Shown piece after piece: positions 1 to 7,809 of a DNA stretch of 13,948 nucleotides. The DNA is taken from the NCBI GenBank assembly GCA_937915335.1, contig CALDLZ010000348.1:1-13948 (forward strand). Reading direction: 5' to 3'. The notes beneath the pieces are model-generated. The model had not been told where the DNA came from. It saw only the letters and a program-made list of their open reading frames with translations, and ran no database searches. Position 1 is the first letter of the stretch, and every line of letters begins with the position of its first letter. A program made the position numbers and the translations under genes. The DNA comes from an uncultured Faecalibacterium sp. (GTDB lineage Bacteria; Bacillota; Clostridia; Oscillospirales; Ruminococcaceae).

Positions 1-171
1 CTCGGCGTAGAGGACACCCAGTGCCAGTGAGGACTTGCCCGAGCCGGACACGCCCGCAATGCCGACGATTTTGTGAAGGGGAACATCCACGTCAATATTT
101 TTCAGGTTGTGCACCCGCGCGCCCCGCACCCGGATAGCGGAGGGGATGGCGGATTCGGCTTCGTGATTCAT
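1..171 (-). CDS. UvrA-family ATPase (excinuclease ABC subunit A or paralog), N-terminal fragment
   Basis: Only the first 57 codons are in the window; the gene runs off the left edge. The translation contains [15 protein letters not shown] followed by the Walker A loop GVSGSGKSS and ALGVLYAE, the standard opening of UvrA-type ABC ATPases, which bind damaged DNA in nucleotide excision repair. The wording [21 protein letters not shown] looks to me more like the shorter UvrA paralogs (UvrA2 or drug-resistance-like) than canonical UvrA, but the fragment is too short to decide. The ATG at 171 is supported by AAAGGAG about 8 bases upstream. That ribosome binding site overlaps the stop codon of the upstream GGDEF-EAL gene, leaving a 10-base gap, so the two are probably co-transcribed. 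Family assignment is secure; function as repair enzyme versus paralog is open. Confidence 0.85.
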   Translation of the reverse strand, partial: MNHEAESAIPSAIRVRGARVHNLKNIDVDVPLHKIVGIAGVSGSGKSSLALGVLYAE

Positions 172-181
172 AAGGTCTCCT

Positions 182-3100
182 TTATAAAATACGGGGATGC
201 ATCAGGCGCTTCTGTGTCTGGTCAATGACAGCCTGTGCCATGGGCGCAATGGGAGTGGGCACAGCGGCGGGGCGGCTGAGATAGTAGCCCTGCAACAGGT
301 CCACGCCCAGTTCGATGACGGTGCGCAGCTGGGCTTCGTTCTCAATGCCCTCGGCGATGAGCTGCATACTGCGGGCATGGGCGTAGGCGGCAATGTTCGC
401 AACGATCTGCTGCTTGTCGCGATCGGTGTCGATGCCCCGCACGATGGAAATATCGATTTTGATGTACCGGGGCGACAGCTCCAGCAGGTTGATCTCGTTA
501 CTGTAACCACTGCCGTAATCATCCAGCGCGAAGGAGCCGGAGAAGCCCGGCACACCACGCTTGCGCTCCAGGCATTCGCGGTCGAGGTCCTCCTGCTCGG
601 TGATCTCCACCACCAGCCGCTTGAGCAGCGCGGGGAAGCGCTGGGTATACTTGGCGATGTCCGCATCCGTCATGGAGACGTTGGCGATGGAATTGATAAA
701 GAGCAGCGCGTCGCCCTGTATCAGCCCCTGCGACTGCAGCCGCTGGAAGGTCTCGCTGGAATGAAACACGGTAATGCGCTCGATCTCGTACAGGTGGTCG
801 GTCTCGTGGGCCAGCTGCATGACCTGAGAGGGCGAATGCAGGGTGGGCAGATCGACCCGCATCAGAGCCTCGTAAGCCACTACCCGGCCGCTGCGGGCCG
901 AGAAGATGGGCTGGAAGTGGTAGGCTACCAGCTCGTCCTGAAGCAGGCGGGTAAAATCACGCTGGGTCTGGGCGGCAAACTCTTCCTGCTGGTACACGCC
1001 GATATCAAAATCCCGCATAGAGCCCTTGTGAGACTGCTTGACCTGATACATGGCAAAGTCGGCGTATTTTTTCAGGGTGCGCAGGTCACGGCCATCCTCG
1101 GGGTACCAGGCAATGCCGCCAGAAATGCTGATGTGCAGCGGTTTGCCATTGGGCAGGATGGCAACACTCTCCTGCAAAGCGGTGGTCAGCTTTGTCAGCT
1201 CCCGGCGGATCTCCCCCTGCGTCTTGTAGCCGTAGAAGAAGATCAGGAATTCATCACCGGAAAGGCGGGCACAGATGGTGTTGGCCGGGGTGTTGGCTGC
1301 AAAGCACTGGCCGGTCTGGCGGATATACTGATCACCCCAGTCGTGGCCATAGGTATCGTTGATGTGCTTGAGGTTGTCCAGATCCATCATCAGAAGGGCG
1401 GCACAGCCCAGCTTTTCGGGCTGCTCGTCAAACAGGGCATCGCAGACACGGGCAAAGGCCTGACGGCTGTACAGGCCGGTCAGGATATCGTAATCACGCT
1501 CGTGCTCAATGCGCTGCTGTTCCAGCACGGTGGTGGTCACATCCTCGGCCAGGCCCACCTCGGAGGCATCCTCACCCAGAACGCGGGTAATGCGCAGGGT
1601 GATATAGTGGATATTGTTGTCCGGCTGGGGGATGGCAAAGATCCGGTCATTGCTCGAGGACATCCGGTAGAAGCGCTCCTGCTCCAGGGTGCCCAGCAGC
1701 GCCCGGAAGGCATCCGGCGTAAGACGCGCGGGATCCGCGGGGGAAAGCCCCAGCATGGCAAAGAAATTATCGGTGACATAAACACTGTCACCACGCAGCT
1801 CGTAGCCGCCCAGCTCCACACTGGCCATCTCCATAATGCGAAGGAAGCGTGTGGAGGAATCCAGCACGTCCTTGCTCAATTGGGTGAAGGCGGTGGCAAA
1901 CTGATCCAACTCCGAAATGCCGGTAGCAGAGAGGTGGGGGATGCTGGCATCGTTCTCTTTTGCATCGGCAACCTTTGCCGAGAGCTTGGCCACAGGCTTT
2001 GCCAGCTTGCCACTGACCACCCAGCTGCAGATGAAACCGACGATCAGAGTCATCAGAATGGTGAGGAAGAGCAGCTGTTGCACCCGCTCGGAGAAATCGT
2101 AGAGCTGGGCGGTGGGTACGGAACCTACCAAAATCCAATGCTCCGAGGAGAAGGGAGCGTTCCGGCTGTACAGATCAATAGAAGCGACCGCGGCAGTGTA
2201 GGAGACGTTGCTCAGGTAATAGCGGCGGGTCTGGGGGCTGTTGTAGCGCAGGGAAAGGCTGGTCTCGGTGTCACCCAGCAGGGCAGTGCAGGTAGATTGG
2301 AACACGGGCTGAGCGTTCAGCAGGCTGACCCCGGCATCCTCGGTATCCGTCACGGCGAAGAAATAGGTGCCGGTGCCGTTGTTCTGCAGCTCGGAGCAGG
2401 GCATGTTTTCGCTCAGATAGTCGGCCAGCAGCTCCACGCCGATCACACCATAAACGGTGCCGTCGGGCAGGATCAGGGGCTGACTGTATGCGATGGCCTC
2501 GTGGGTGTCACCGGTCATCACATAGGAGCTGGGTGTCCAGTGACCGTAGGCGGCAGCGTCCAGGCTGGCGTTGTCCTTGTAAGCCGCTTCAAAGGTGGGG
2601 TAGAGGAAACCCTTGTTGCCCAGTGCCCGGTAGCGGATACTGGGCTCCCAGCTGTTGTCGGTGGCAATCGAGAAGGTCTGCACCAGCTTGGCAGGGGCCC
2701 GCACGAACATCAGGTCAGCATTGCGCTGGGAGGGGGCGGCGTCCGGGTCAAGGTCACGCAGATAGACGGCGGGCATCCGGCTGTCCTCTTCCCGCTGGTC
2801 GAGATCGTGGGTGTTCAGGATAAGGAACACGCCGTTGACCGATTTGGAACGCAAGATGTTGATGAGCTCCGGGGTGGCGGCTTCCAGCAGGGGCATGGCG
2901 GCATCGCTGCCGCTGTCTAGTGTGTCCAGGCTGATTTTACCCTCGTCCAGCAGCTGCCGGGTCAACTCGTTGAGGGTATCGGACAGGCCGGTGAGCTCCT
3001 GCGCGTCGTTGAACATGCCCTGCAGGTAGCGGCTGCGATTGTCCACCTGCATCTCAAGGATGTCCTCGGCGTTCTCGTTCAGCTGAGGGCCCACCCGGGT

Positions 3101-3229
3101 AGCATAGATGGAAAACGTGAGCAGCAGGACCTCGGCGGCCAGCACTGCCAGCAGGGCAACAAAGATGGTGCCGAAGATGGAGCGGCCCGCGCGTTTATGA
3201 TCCTGGTTGTGGTTCTGTTTGGCTTGCAT
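182..3229 (-). CDS. Membrane-anchored sensor with GGDEF and EAL domains (c-di-GMP phosphodiesterase, possibly bifunctional)
   Basis: A 1015-residue protein. It has a membrane segment at about 17-44, a large extracytoplasmic region at about 45-384 that resembles a Cache-type sensor, a second membrane segment at about 385-406, a HAMP-like linker, a probable PAS-like region at about 463-570, GGDEF at about 575-745 and EAL at about 752-1000. The GGDEF signature reads SGDEF (657-661). The upstream [15 protein letters not shown] is well kept, but no RxxD inhibitory site precedes it. The EAL domain has the expected residues: EAL 787-789, EITE 875-878, DDYGSGYS 903-910, KID 924-926, AEGIE 959-963 and QGYY 980-983. 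Phosphodiesterase activity is thus likely, while cyclase activity is uncertain. The GGDEF part may be a regulatory GTP-binding domain. The ATG at 3229 has AAAGGAGA about 10 bases upstream. The gene lies 41 bases after the solute-binding protein gene, which suggests the lipoprotein may feed ligand to the extracellular domain (inference). Confidence 0.9.
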   Translation of the reverse strand: MQAKQNHNQDHKRAGRSIFGTIFVALLAVLAAEVLLLTFSIYATRVGPQLNENAEDILEMQVDNRSRYLQGMFNDAQELTGLSDTLNELTRQLLDEGKISLDTLDSGSDAAMPLLEAATPELINILRSKSVNGVFLILNTHDLDQREEDSRMPAVYLRDLDPDAAPSQRNADLMFVRAPAKLVQTFSIATDNSWEPSIRYRALGNKGFLYPTFEAAYKDNASLDAAAYGHWTPSSYVMTGDTHEAIAYSQPLILPDGTVYGVIGVELLADYLSENMPCSELQNNGTGTYFFAVTDTEDAGVSLLNAQPVFQSTCTALLGDTETSLSLRYNSPQTRRYYLSNVSYTAAVASIDLYSRNAPFSSEHWILVGSVPTAQLYDFSERVQQLLFLTILMTLIVGFICSWVVSGKLAKPVAKLSAKVADAKENDASIPHLSATGISELDQFATAFTQLSKDVLDSSTRFLRIMEMASVELGGYELRGDSVYVTDNFFAMLGLSPADPARLTPDAFRALLGTLEQERFYRMSSSNDRIFAIPQPDNNIHYITLRITRVLGEDASEVGLAEDVTTTVLEQQRIEHERDYDILTGLYSRQAFARVCDALFDEQPEKLGCAALLMMDLDNLKHINDTYGHDWGDQYIRQTGQCFAANTPANTICARLSGDEFLIFFYGYKTQGEIRRELTKLTTALQESVAILPNGKPLHISISGGIAWYPEDGRDLRTLKKYADFAMYQVKQSHKGSMRDFDIGVYQQEEFAAQTQRDFTRLLQDELVAYHFQPIFSARSGRVVAYEALMRVDLPTLHSPSQVMQLAHETDHLYEIERITVFHSSETFQRLQSQGLIQGDALLFINSIANVSMTDADIAKYTQRFPALLKRLVVEITEQEDLDRECLERKRGVPGFSGSFALDDYGSGYSNEINLLELSPRYIKIDISIVRGIDTDRDKQQIVANIAAYAHARSMQLIAEGIENEAQLRTVIELGVDLLQGYYLSRPAAVPTPIAPMAQAVIDQTQKRLMHPRIL

Positions 3230-3270
3230 CGGCGGGTCTCTCCTTTCGGGGTGAAATCAAGCGGGATATC

Positions 3271-4695
3271 TCAGCCAGCGTAGGCGCTGAGAGCGGCGAG
3301 GGTATTCTCATACCAGGCATCAAAATAGGCATCCGTCAGGAACTCGGCCTCGGCTTCCTCGGGGGTCTGCCCGGCGGCAACGCGTTCCACGACCGTGGCA
3401 CGGTCAGCGGTAACGAGATCCTGCAAGGCATACTGCAGGGTGTTGCGGGCGCTCATGGCATCCGGGAAAGCGTGGGTGGTGTAGAGGGTGTCGTTATTGA
3501 CGGCATCAATGGACAGGGTCAACACGTCACGGATACTGTCGGAAAGTTCCAGGCCGCTGTTCTCCATGGCGGTGACATCATTAGCGGCGTAGGTCACGGG
3601 CATATAGCCGGACTGCACCGAGAACTGAATGTTGTTTTCCGGCTGAGTGAACCATTTCAGGAAAGTCACGCTGGCATTTACTTCATCCTCGGTGCCCGGG
3701 GTGACTACCATGCCGGCACCCTGCTGGGCGGCTACGGGTTCACAACCCGCAAAGCTGGGGCAGGGCAGAGAGACCATCTCGATATCATGGCTCTCGGTGT
3801 CACTGGTCAGCACTTGGGTGGGGAAGAAGGAAGAACTGGACGAGGAACCGACATAGGCCAGCAGGTTGCCGGTCTTGACATCATCACTGCGGAACTTGCC
3901 GCTGGCACCAAACCACCCCTTGATGTATGGAACGTAGTAGTTGTCCCACAACTTGCGGATGACCTGTTTGTCGAAGTTCAGGGTCATCACGCCGTTTTCA
4001 GCATCAAAGATGGTGCAGCCCAGCTCCTGCGCGCCGCAGAGCAGATAATTCGCCAGTGCGTCCCGGCCAAACAGAGCCTTGCCGTCGTTAGGCTCGGGGG
4101 TCTGGGCATCGGTCCAATCGTAATATTTATGGGCGACCTCGGTCAGGCCCTCCATGGTGGAAAGGTCAGCGTAGGTCACGCCGGTGGCCTCGGCAAAGGG
4201 GGCAAAGTCGGTGGCGTTCAGGTAGAGCAACTCGGTAGATTTTGCAATGGGGAAGAGTTTGAGCTCGCCGTTGTTCAGCAGGTCGCCCTCGTCGAGGAAG
4301 CCGGTGATGTAGGCGGATTTCTCCTTGTCGGTCAGATAAGGGGCAAGGTCAACGGCCAGCCCCATCTGGTCCAGCGTGTAGGCAGTGTCAGCGTAGGAAG
4401 AAACGACATTGGGCAGCTTCTCCGCACCCACCTTGCCTTCGGCGGCGGCCAGCACGCTGGTCTCCAGGTCGTTCACACTGCCCTGACTGTAACTTTCCAC
4501 CACAATGTTTTTCTGCTTGCCCACGGTATCGTTGAACTGAGACACCAGCTGGTTGAAGCTCTCCAGCTGTTCGCCGTTGTAATAGGTCCAGACCGTGATG
4601 GTGGTGGGCAGCTTTTTGCTGTTACAGGCGGTGCCGCCCAGCGCCAAAGCGGCGCACAGAAGCAGGCTGACAGCGGAACGGATCATTCGTTTCAT
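3271..4695 (-). CDS. Extracellular solute-binding lipoprotein, ABC sugar-binding type, without linked permease
   Basis: A 474-residue protein with a lipoprotein signal: a basic MKRMIR start, a hydrophobic stretch, and a lipobox ending GGTAC with Cys24 as the predicted lipidated residue. The mature part begins with TITVWTYYNGEQLESF and later has PNVVSSYADTAYTLDQMG and WFTQPENN, as in carbohydrate-type substrate-binding proteins (SBP_bac_1/SBP_bac_8 families). It should sit on the outer face of the membrane. No ABC permease or ATPase gene is adjacent; the neighbours are an HPt gene upstream and a GGDEF-EAL sensor gene downstream, so a role in ligand sensing is at least as likely as transport. 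GGGGAG lies 8 bases before the ATG at 4695. The substrate cannot be read from sequence. Confidence 0.85.
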   Translation of the reverse strand: MKRMIRSAVSLLLCAALALGGTACNSKKLPTTITVWTYYNGEQLESFNQLVSQFNDTVGKQKNIVVESYSQGSVNDLETSVLAAAEGKVGAEKLPNVVSSYADTAYTLDQMGLAVDLAPYLTDKEKSAYITGFLDEGDLLNNGELKLFPIAKSTELLYLNATDFAPFAEATGVTYADLSTMEGLTEVAHKYYDWTDAQTPEPNDGKALFGRDALANYLLCGAQELGCTIFDAENGVMTLNFDKQVIRKLWDNYYVPYIKGWFGASGKFRSDDVKTGNLLAYVGSSSSSSFFPTQVLTSDTESHDIEMVSLPCPSFAGCEPVAAQQGAGMVVTPGTEDEVNASVTFLKWFTQPENNIQFSVQSGYMPVTYAANDVTAMENSGLELSDSIRDVLTLSIDAVNNDTLYTTHAFPDAMSARNTLQYALQDLVTADRATVVERVAAGQTPEEAEAEFLTDAYFDAWYENTLAALSAYAG

Positions 4696-4730
4696 TGAAT
4701 TTTCTCCCCAATTTTCGATAAAAGTTTCCT

Positions 4731-4762
4731 GTAATAAAGTCTCCGTGAGCCTCCCGGAGACT
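4731..4762 (-). terminator. Hairpin with short T-run between the HPt gene and the solute-binding protein gene
   Basis: On the minus strand AGTCTCCG pairs perfectly with CGGAGACT around a 9-base loop (stem arms 4755-4762 and 4738-4745), followed by TTATTA. It begins 11 bases after the HPt stop codon and ends about 35 bases before the solute-binding protein start. The T-run is weak, so it may terminate only partially and lower expression of the downstream genes, or it may be an mRNA-stabilising 3' hairpin. No clear separate promoter fits in the short gap after it. Confidence 0.5.
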
Positions 4763-4773
4763 GCATACGTGCA

Positions 4774-5121
4774 TCAATCCAGGGCGCGGATGGCATCCAG
4801 GGTCTTTGCGTATTCTTTTTCCACAATGGCGTACTGCTCGGCGACACCCTCAAAGGTGCCCTTACGCAGAATTTCGGTCAGCGCAATGGCCGAGGGGCTC
4901 AGGTTATCAAAGCCCAGATTCAGACAGACGCCCTTCAGGGTGTGGGCGGCGCGGAACGCTTCTTTCACGTCCCCGGCGGCCATGGCATCCTTCAAAAGCT
5001 GGAAGCTGTTGTCCGCAGGGAACAGCTTGACAAAGCGGGCAATCATCTCGGGCTTGTAAAACCGTCTGAGCACGTCCTCATAATTTGCACCCATCCGGGC
5101 GTAGCATTCTTCCAGCGTCAT
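4774..5121 (-). CDS. Stand-alone histidine phosphotransfer (HPt) domain protein
   Basis: A 115-residue protein, essentially a single HPt four-helix domain. The signature AHTLKGVCLNLG carries the predicted phosphorylated histidine at residue 60. HPt proteins relay phosphoryl groups between receiver domains and histidine kinases in the cytoplasm. No kinase is encoded in the window, but a receiver domain is present in the divergent GGDEF-REC-HD-GYP gene whose start is 240 bases away, making it a plausible partner (inference). GGAGGG just before the ATG at 5121 supports this start, although spacing is short. It is the first gene of a probable minus-strand operon with the solute-binding protein, GGDEF-EAL and UvrA-like genes, interrupted by a weak terminator-like hairpin. 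Confidence 0.85.
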   Translation of the reverse strand: MTLEECYARMGANYEDVLRRFYKPEMIARFVKLFPADNSFQLLKDAMAAGDVKEAFRAAHTLKGVCLNLGFDNLSPSAIALTEILRKGTFEGVAEQYAIVEKEYAKTLDAIRALD

Positions 5122-5164
5122 GGGCCCTCCACTTTACCTTTCCTTGAGATCATAAGATAAGAAT

Positions 5165-5173
5165 ATTGTAGCA
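5165..5173 (-). promoter_or_regulatory. Probable extended -10 promoter for the HPt operon
   Basis: On the minus strand TGCTACAAT reads as a TGn extended -10 element, about 43 bases before the HPt start codon. No good -35 hexamer is visible at 16-18 bases upstream, which is tolerated when TGn is present. It is one of two promoter signals in the 240-base divergent gap 5122-5361. Confidence 0.45.
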
Positions 5174-5275
5174 CTTTTTTCATGCCGGGGCTACTGATTT
5201 TTGAAAAAACACCTGAAGTGGATAGAAAAAAGAAAGAATTTTTGGTTTTTGCTTCCATTTTCCGCAAATTCCAGA

Positions 5276-5281
5276 TATAAT
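5276..5281 (+). promoter_or_regulatory. Probable -10 element for the GGDEF-REC-HD-GYP gene
   Basis: A consensus TATAAT lies in an AT-rich stretch about 80 bases before the start codon at 5362. The -35 region (TTCCAT at 17-base spacing) is poor, so activation by a bound factor is possible. The predicted leader contains a small hairpin, CATCGG-gctg-CCGGTG (5307-5322), of unknown role. I see no c-di-GMP riboswitch consensus in this leader or the opposite one. The rest of the divergent gap is A/T tracts without a recognisable operator. Confidence 0.45.
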
Positions 5282-5361
5282 AAAATAAAATTATAAGAGA
5301 GTCTGTCATCGGGCTGCCGGTGCGGATGGTGTAAAGAGAAAGCAGAAGGAACGGCGGAACC

Positions 5362-7302
5362 ATGAAAACAATGCAGGAAGTCAAGACCATGATGGAGGGC
5401 CTGAAGGAGCTGTATGCGGATGTGCGACTTCTGGATGAGGCTGCCATTGGCCGGATCCGGGAGGGGGAGCGCTCAGACCCCTATGCAGAGGAGCTTTGCT
5501 ATGCCTGCCGCCACAAGAGCCGCCGGTGCCGCCACTGCGCCGTGAAGAGTGCTTTCGAGAACAAGGATCTGCGTTCCAAGCTGGAATATTTTGAGCCCGA
5601 CATCGTGCAGGTATCGGCCCGCTATATGGAAGTGGACGGGGCTCCCTATGTGCTGGAAGTGCTGCAGCGGATGCACAGTGAGACCATCATCGATCCCGAT
5701 GACTCGGACGCGCTGTTCAGCGCGATCTCCGGTTATAATACCAAGCTTTACCACGATGCCCTGACCGATGTGTACAACCGCCGCTATTATGAGGAGATCG
5801 TGAGCGGCATGAAGGGCCCCGTGGGCGTGGCCCTGATGGACCTGGACGACTTCAAAGTGTACAACGACACCTACGGCCACCATGCGGGAGACCTTGCCCT
5901 GAAAACCGCCGCCAACGTGGTGAGGGACTGCATCCGGCAGACGGATGCCCTCATCCGCTTTGGCGGGGATGAGTTCCTGCTGATCCTGCCCGGTATCCCG
6001 GAGGATTATCTGAAGGTCAAGCTGGAGCAGATCCGGGAAAAGGTGTATGAGGCCATAGTGCCCGGCTATTCCCACATGCGGCTTTCTGTCAGTGTGGGCG
6101 GCATGGTGCAGAACGCCGGGGATGCCATGGAAATGATCGTCCGGCAGTCCGATAAGCTGATGTATCAGGCCAAGATGCGGAAGAATACCGTCGTGGTGGC
6201 CGGTGTCGGCGGCACGTCCGCCGAGACTGACGCGGCCCGGCAGGAAAAGCAGCAGATCTTAATCGTAGACGATTCCGAGATGAACCGCACCATCCTCTCT
6301 GAAATTTTGAAGAGCGACTACCGCATTGTGGAAGCCGCCAACGGCGAGGAGTGTCTGGAAAAGCTGCATCAGCACAGCGGGGATATCGCGCTGGTGCTGC
6401 TGGACCTTGTGATGCCCGGCATGGACGGCTTTGAGGTGCTGGACTTTATGAACCGCAACCACACCATCGAAGATCTGCCGGTGATTATGATCTCCAGCGA
6501 GGACAGCGAGGATTCCGTCCGCCGCGCCTACGAGATGGGTGTTTCGGATTACGTCTCCCGTCCCTTCGATTCCCGTGTGGTCTACCGCCGGGTGTTCAAT
6601 ACCATCAAGCTTTACGCCAAACAGCGGCGGCTGGTCAGCCTGCTGTCCGAGCAGATCCGGGAACGGGAAAAGAACACCTCCATGCTGGTGGGCGTGCTGA
6701 GCCAGATCGTCGAGTTCCGCAATGGCGAGAGCGGCCTGCATGTCCAGCATATCCAACGGCTGAGTGAGCGTATCCTCGAAAAGCTGCTGGAACGGCCAAA
6801 CCGTTACCACATCACCTCCGAATTGCAGGATAATATCCCGCTGGCCTCGGCTCTGCATGATATCGGCAAGATCGCCATTGATGAAAAGATCCTCAACAAA
6901 CCGGGCCGCCTGACCAAAGAGGAATTCGAGATCATCAAGACCCATGCCATCTGCGGCTCGGATATGCTGCGGAAGCTGCAGAACTTCAACCAGGAACCGC
7001 TACTGCAAACCGCGTACAGCATTGCCCGCTGGCATCACGAGCGGTGGGACGGCAGGGGCTACCCCGACGGGCTGAAAGGGGACGAGATCCCCATCGAGGC
7101 CCAGATCGTTTCGCTGGCCGATGTGTACGATGCCCTGACCAGTGAGCGGTGCTATAAAAAAGCCTACTCCCACGAAACCGCTGTGAAGATGATCCTGAAC
7201 GGCGAGTGCGGCCAGTTCAACCCCTTGCTGTTGGACTGCTTCCTTGCCATTCAGGACGATTTGAAAACAGAGCTGGAAGAAGAAAAACGACTGAACGCAT
7301 AA
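5362..7302 (+). CDS. GGDEF-receiver-HD-GYP protein with Cys-rich N-terminus (c-di-GMP synthase/phosphodiesterase)
   Basis: A 646-residue protein with no membrane segment. The N-terminal region (about 1-125) has a paired cysteine motif CYACRHKSRRCRHC (46-59, CxxC-x6-CxxC), suggestive of zinc or another metal. The GGDEF domain (about 130-280) has an intact GGDEF at 201-205, DLDDFKVYNDTYGHH upstream, and the RxxD inhibitory site RQTD (192-195) exactly five residues before GGDEF, so an active, product-inhibited diguanylate cyclase is likely. The receiver domain (about 297-420) has acidic pair D303-D304, phosphoacceptor D348 and S378, but Arg400 replaces the usual conserved lysine before Pro. The HD-GYP domain (about 440-630) has H460, H499-D500, H528, H558-H559, GYP 566-568 and D587, so it should hydrolyse c-di-GMP. 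The start at 5362 is preceded by AAGGA and GGCGGAA. The phosphodonor may be the divergent HPt protein (inference). Confidence 0.92.
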   Translation: MKTMQEVKTMMEGLKELYADVRLLDEAAIGRIREGERSDPYAEELCYACRHKSRRCRHCAVKSAFENKDLRSKLEYFEPDIVQVSARYMEVDGAPYVLEVLQRMHSETIIDPDDSDALFSAISGYNTKLYHDALTDVYNRRYYEEIVSGMKGPVGVALMDLDDFKVYNDTYGHHAGDLALKTAANVVRDCIRQTDALIRFGGDEFLLILPGIPEDYLKVKLEQIREKVYEAIVPGYSHMRLSVSVGGMVQNAGDAMEMIVRQSDKLMYQAKMRKNTVVVAGVGGTSAETDAARQEKQQILIVDDSEMNRTILSEILKSDYRIVEAANGEECLEKLHQHSGDIALVLLDLVMPGMDGFEVLDFMNRNHTIEDLPVIMISSEDSEDSVRRAYEMGVSDYVSRPFDSRVVYRRVFNTIKLYAKQRRLVSLLSEQIREREKNTSMLVGVLSQIVEFRNGESGLHVQHIQRLSERILEKLLERPNRYHITSELQDNIPLASALHDIGKIAIDEKILNKPGRLTKEEFEIIKTHAICGSDMLRKLQNFNQEPLLQTAYSIARWHHERWDGRGYPDGLKGDEIPIEAQIVSLADVYDALTSERCYKKAYSHETAVKMILNGECGQFNPLLLDCFLAIQDDLKTELEEEKRLNA

Positions 7303-7323
7303 AAACACGAAAAGAAAGAACAG

Positions 7324-7740
7324 ATGACCATGGCACAGAAGAAAGACGAGGGCCTGAAGGGCAACGAGAAAATTGAACAGGCGATCTGCCAGCTGCAGCA
7401 GGAAGCCACACAGGAGCAGCTGGCCCATACCCTGACCGTCATCCGGCGGCGGATGCGGGAGAGCGGCCAGGTAGTGGTGGCTGTGGAGCCGCATCTGGCC
7501 AACAACCAGATGCGGCTGCGGGTCGTCCAGACCGCTGACGGTGCAAGCTGGTGGTACGCTTTTACCAGTTTTGATGAGGAGACCAGGGGTGCGGAAGCGG
7601 TGCAGTCCACTTTTCTGGTGGACATTGAAAAGCTGTTTGACGCGGTTTTGCAGGTGTCCGAGATCCAGGGCGTGATCCTGAACCCGTGGAACCGCACCAT
7701 CCAGCTGGATAAGAACCTGATCCGGATCATCAAAGGATGA
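7324..7740 (+). CDS. SseB-like family protein
   Basis: A 138-residue soluble protein. The C-terminal half, with YAFTSFDEE followed by DAVLQVSEIQGVILNPWNRTIQLDKNLI, matches the SseB-like N-terminal domain family (named after SseB; common in Firmicutes without any type III secretion and of unknown function). The N-terminal 60 residues are charged and helical-looking. It lies 21 bases after the GGDEF-REC-HD-GYP stop codon and is probably co-transcribed with it. Two start codons are possible, 7324 and 7330; only a weak AAAGAA precedes them, so the choice is not settled. Function is unknown. Confidence 0.7.
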   Translation: MTMAQKKDEGLKGNEKIEQAICQLQQEATQEQLAHTLTVIRRRMRESGQVVVAVEPHLANNQMRLRVVQTADGASWWYAFTSFDEETRGAEAVQSTFLVDIEKLFDAVLQVSEIQGVILNPWNRTIQLDKNLIRIIKG

Positions 7741-7742
7741 GC

Positions 7743-7771
7743 TTGTAGGCGGGCAGAAAAAGTGGTACAAT
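7743..7771 (+). promoter_or_regulatory. Probable promoter for the YbaK-type gene
   Basis: TTGTAG (7743-7748) and TACAAT (7766-7771) are separated by exactly 17 bases, and TGG directly before TACAAT gives an extended -10. It begins just after the SseB-like stop codon and lies about 40 bases before the downstream start codon at 7810, so that gene can be expressed independently. Confidence 0.6.
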
Positions 7772-7809
7772 GATTCCGTTCACATTTGAGGTGAAGGGAA
7801 GTATAAAAA

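Noticed and set aside
197..2920. Long plus-strand open frame (907 codons) opposite the GGDEF-EAL gene
   Set aside because: It is antisense to a gene with clear domains, its translation shows no family motifs, and its glycine/valine/histidine-rich composition is that of a codon-bias shadow.
3472..4698. Plus-strand open frame (408 codons) opposite the solute-binding protein gene
   Set aside because: Shadow of the minus-strand lipoprotein gene, which has a signal peptide, a ribosome binding site and family motifs.
5282..5361. Possible c-di-GMP riboswitch in the leader of the GGDEF-REC-HD-GYP gene
   Set aside because: The leader has only one small hairpin and none of the conserved GEMM motif sequence that I would expect.
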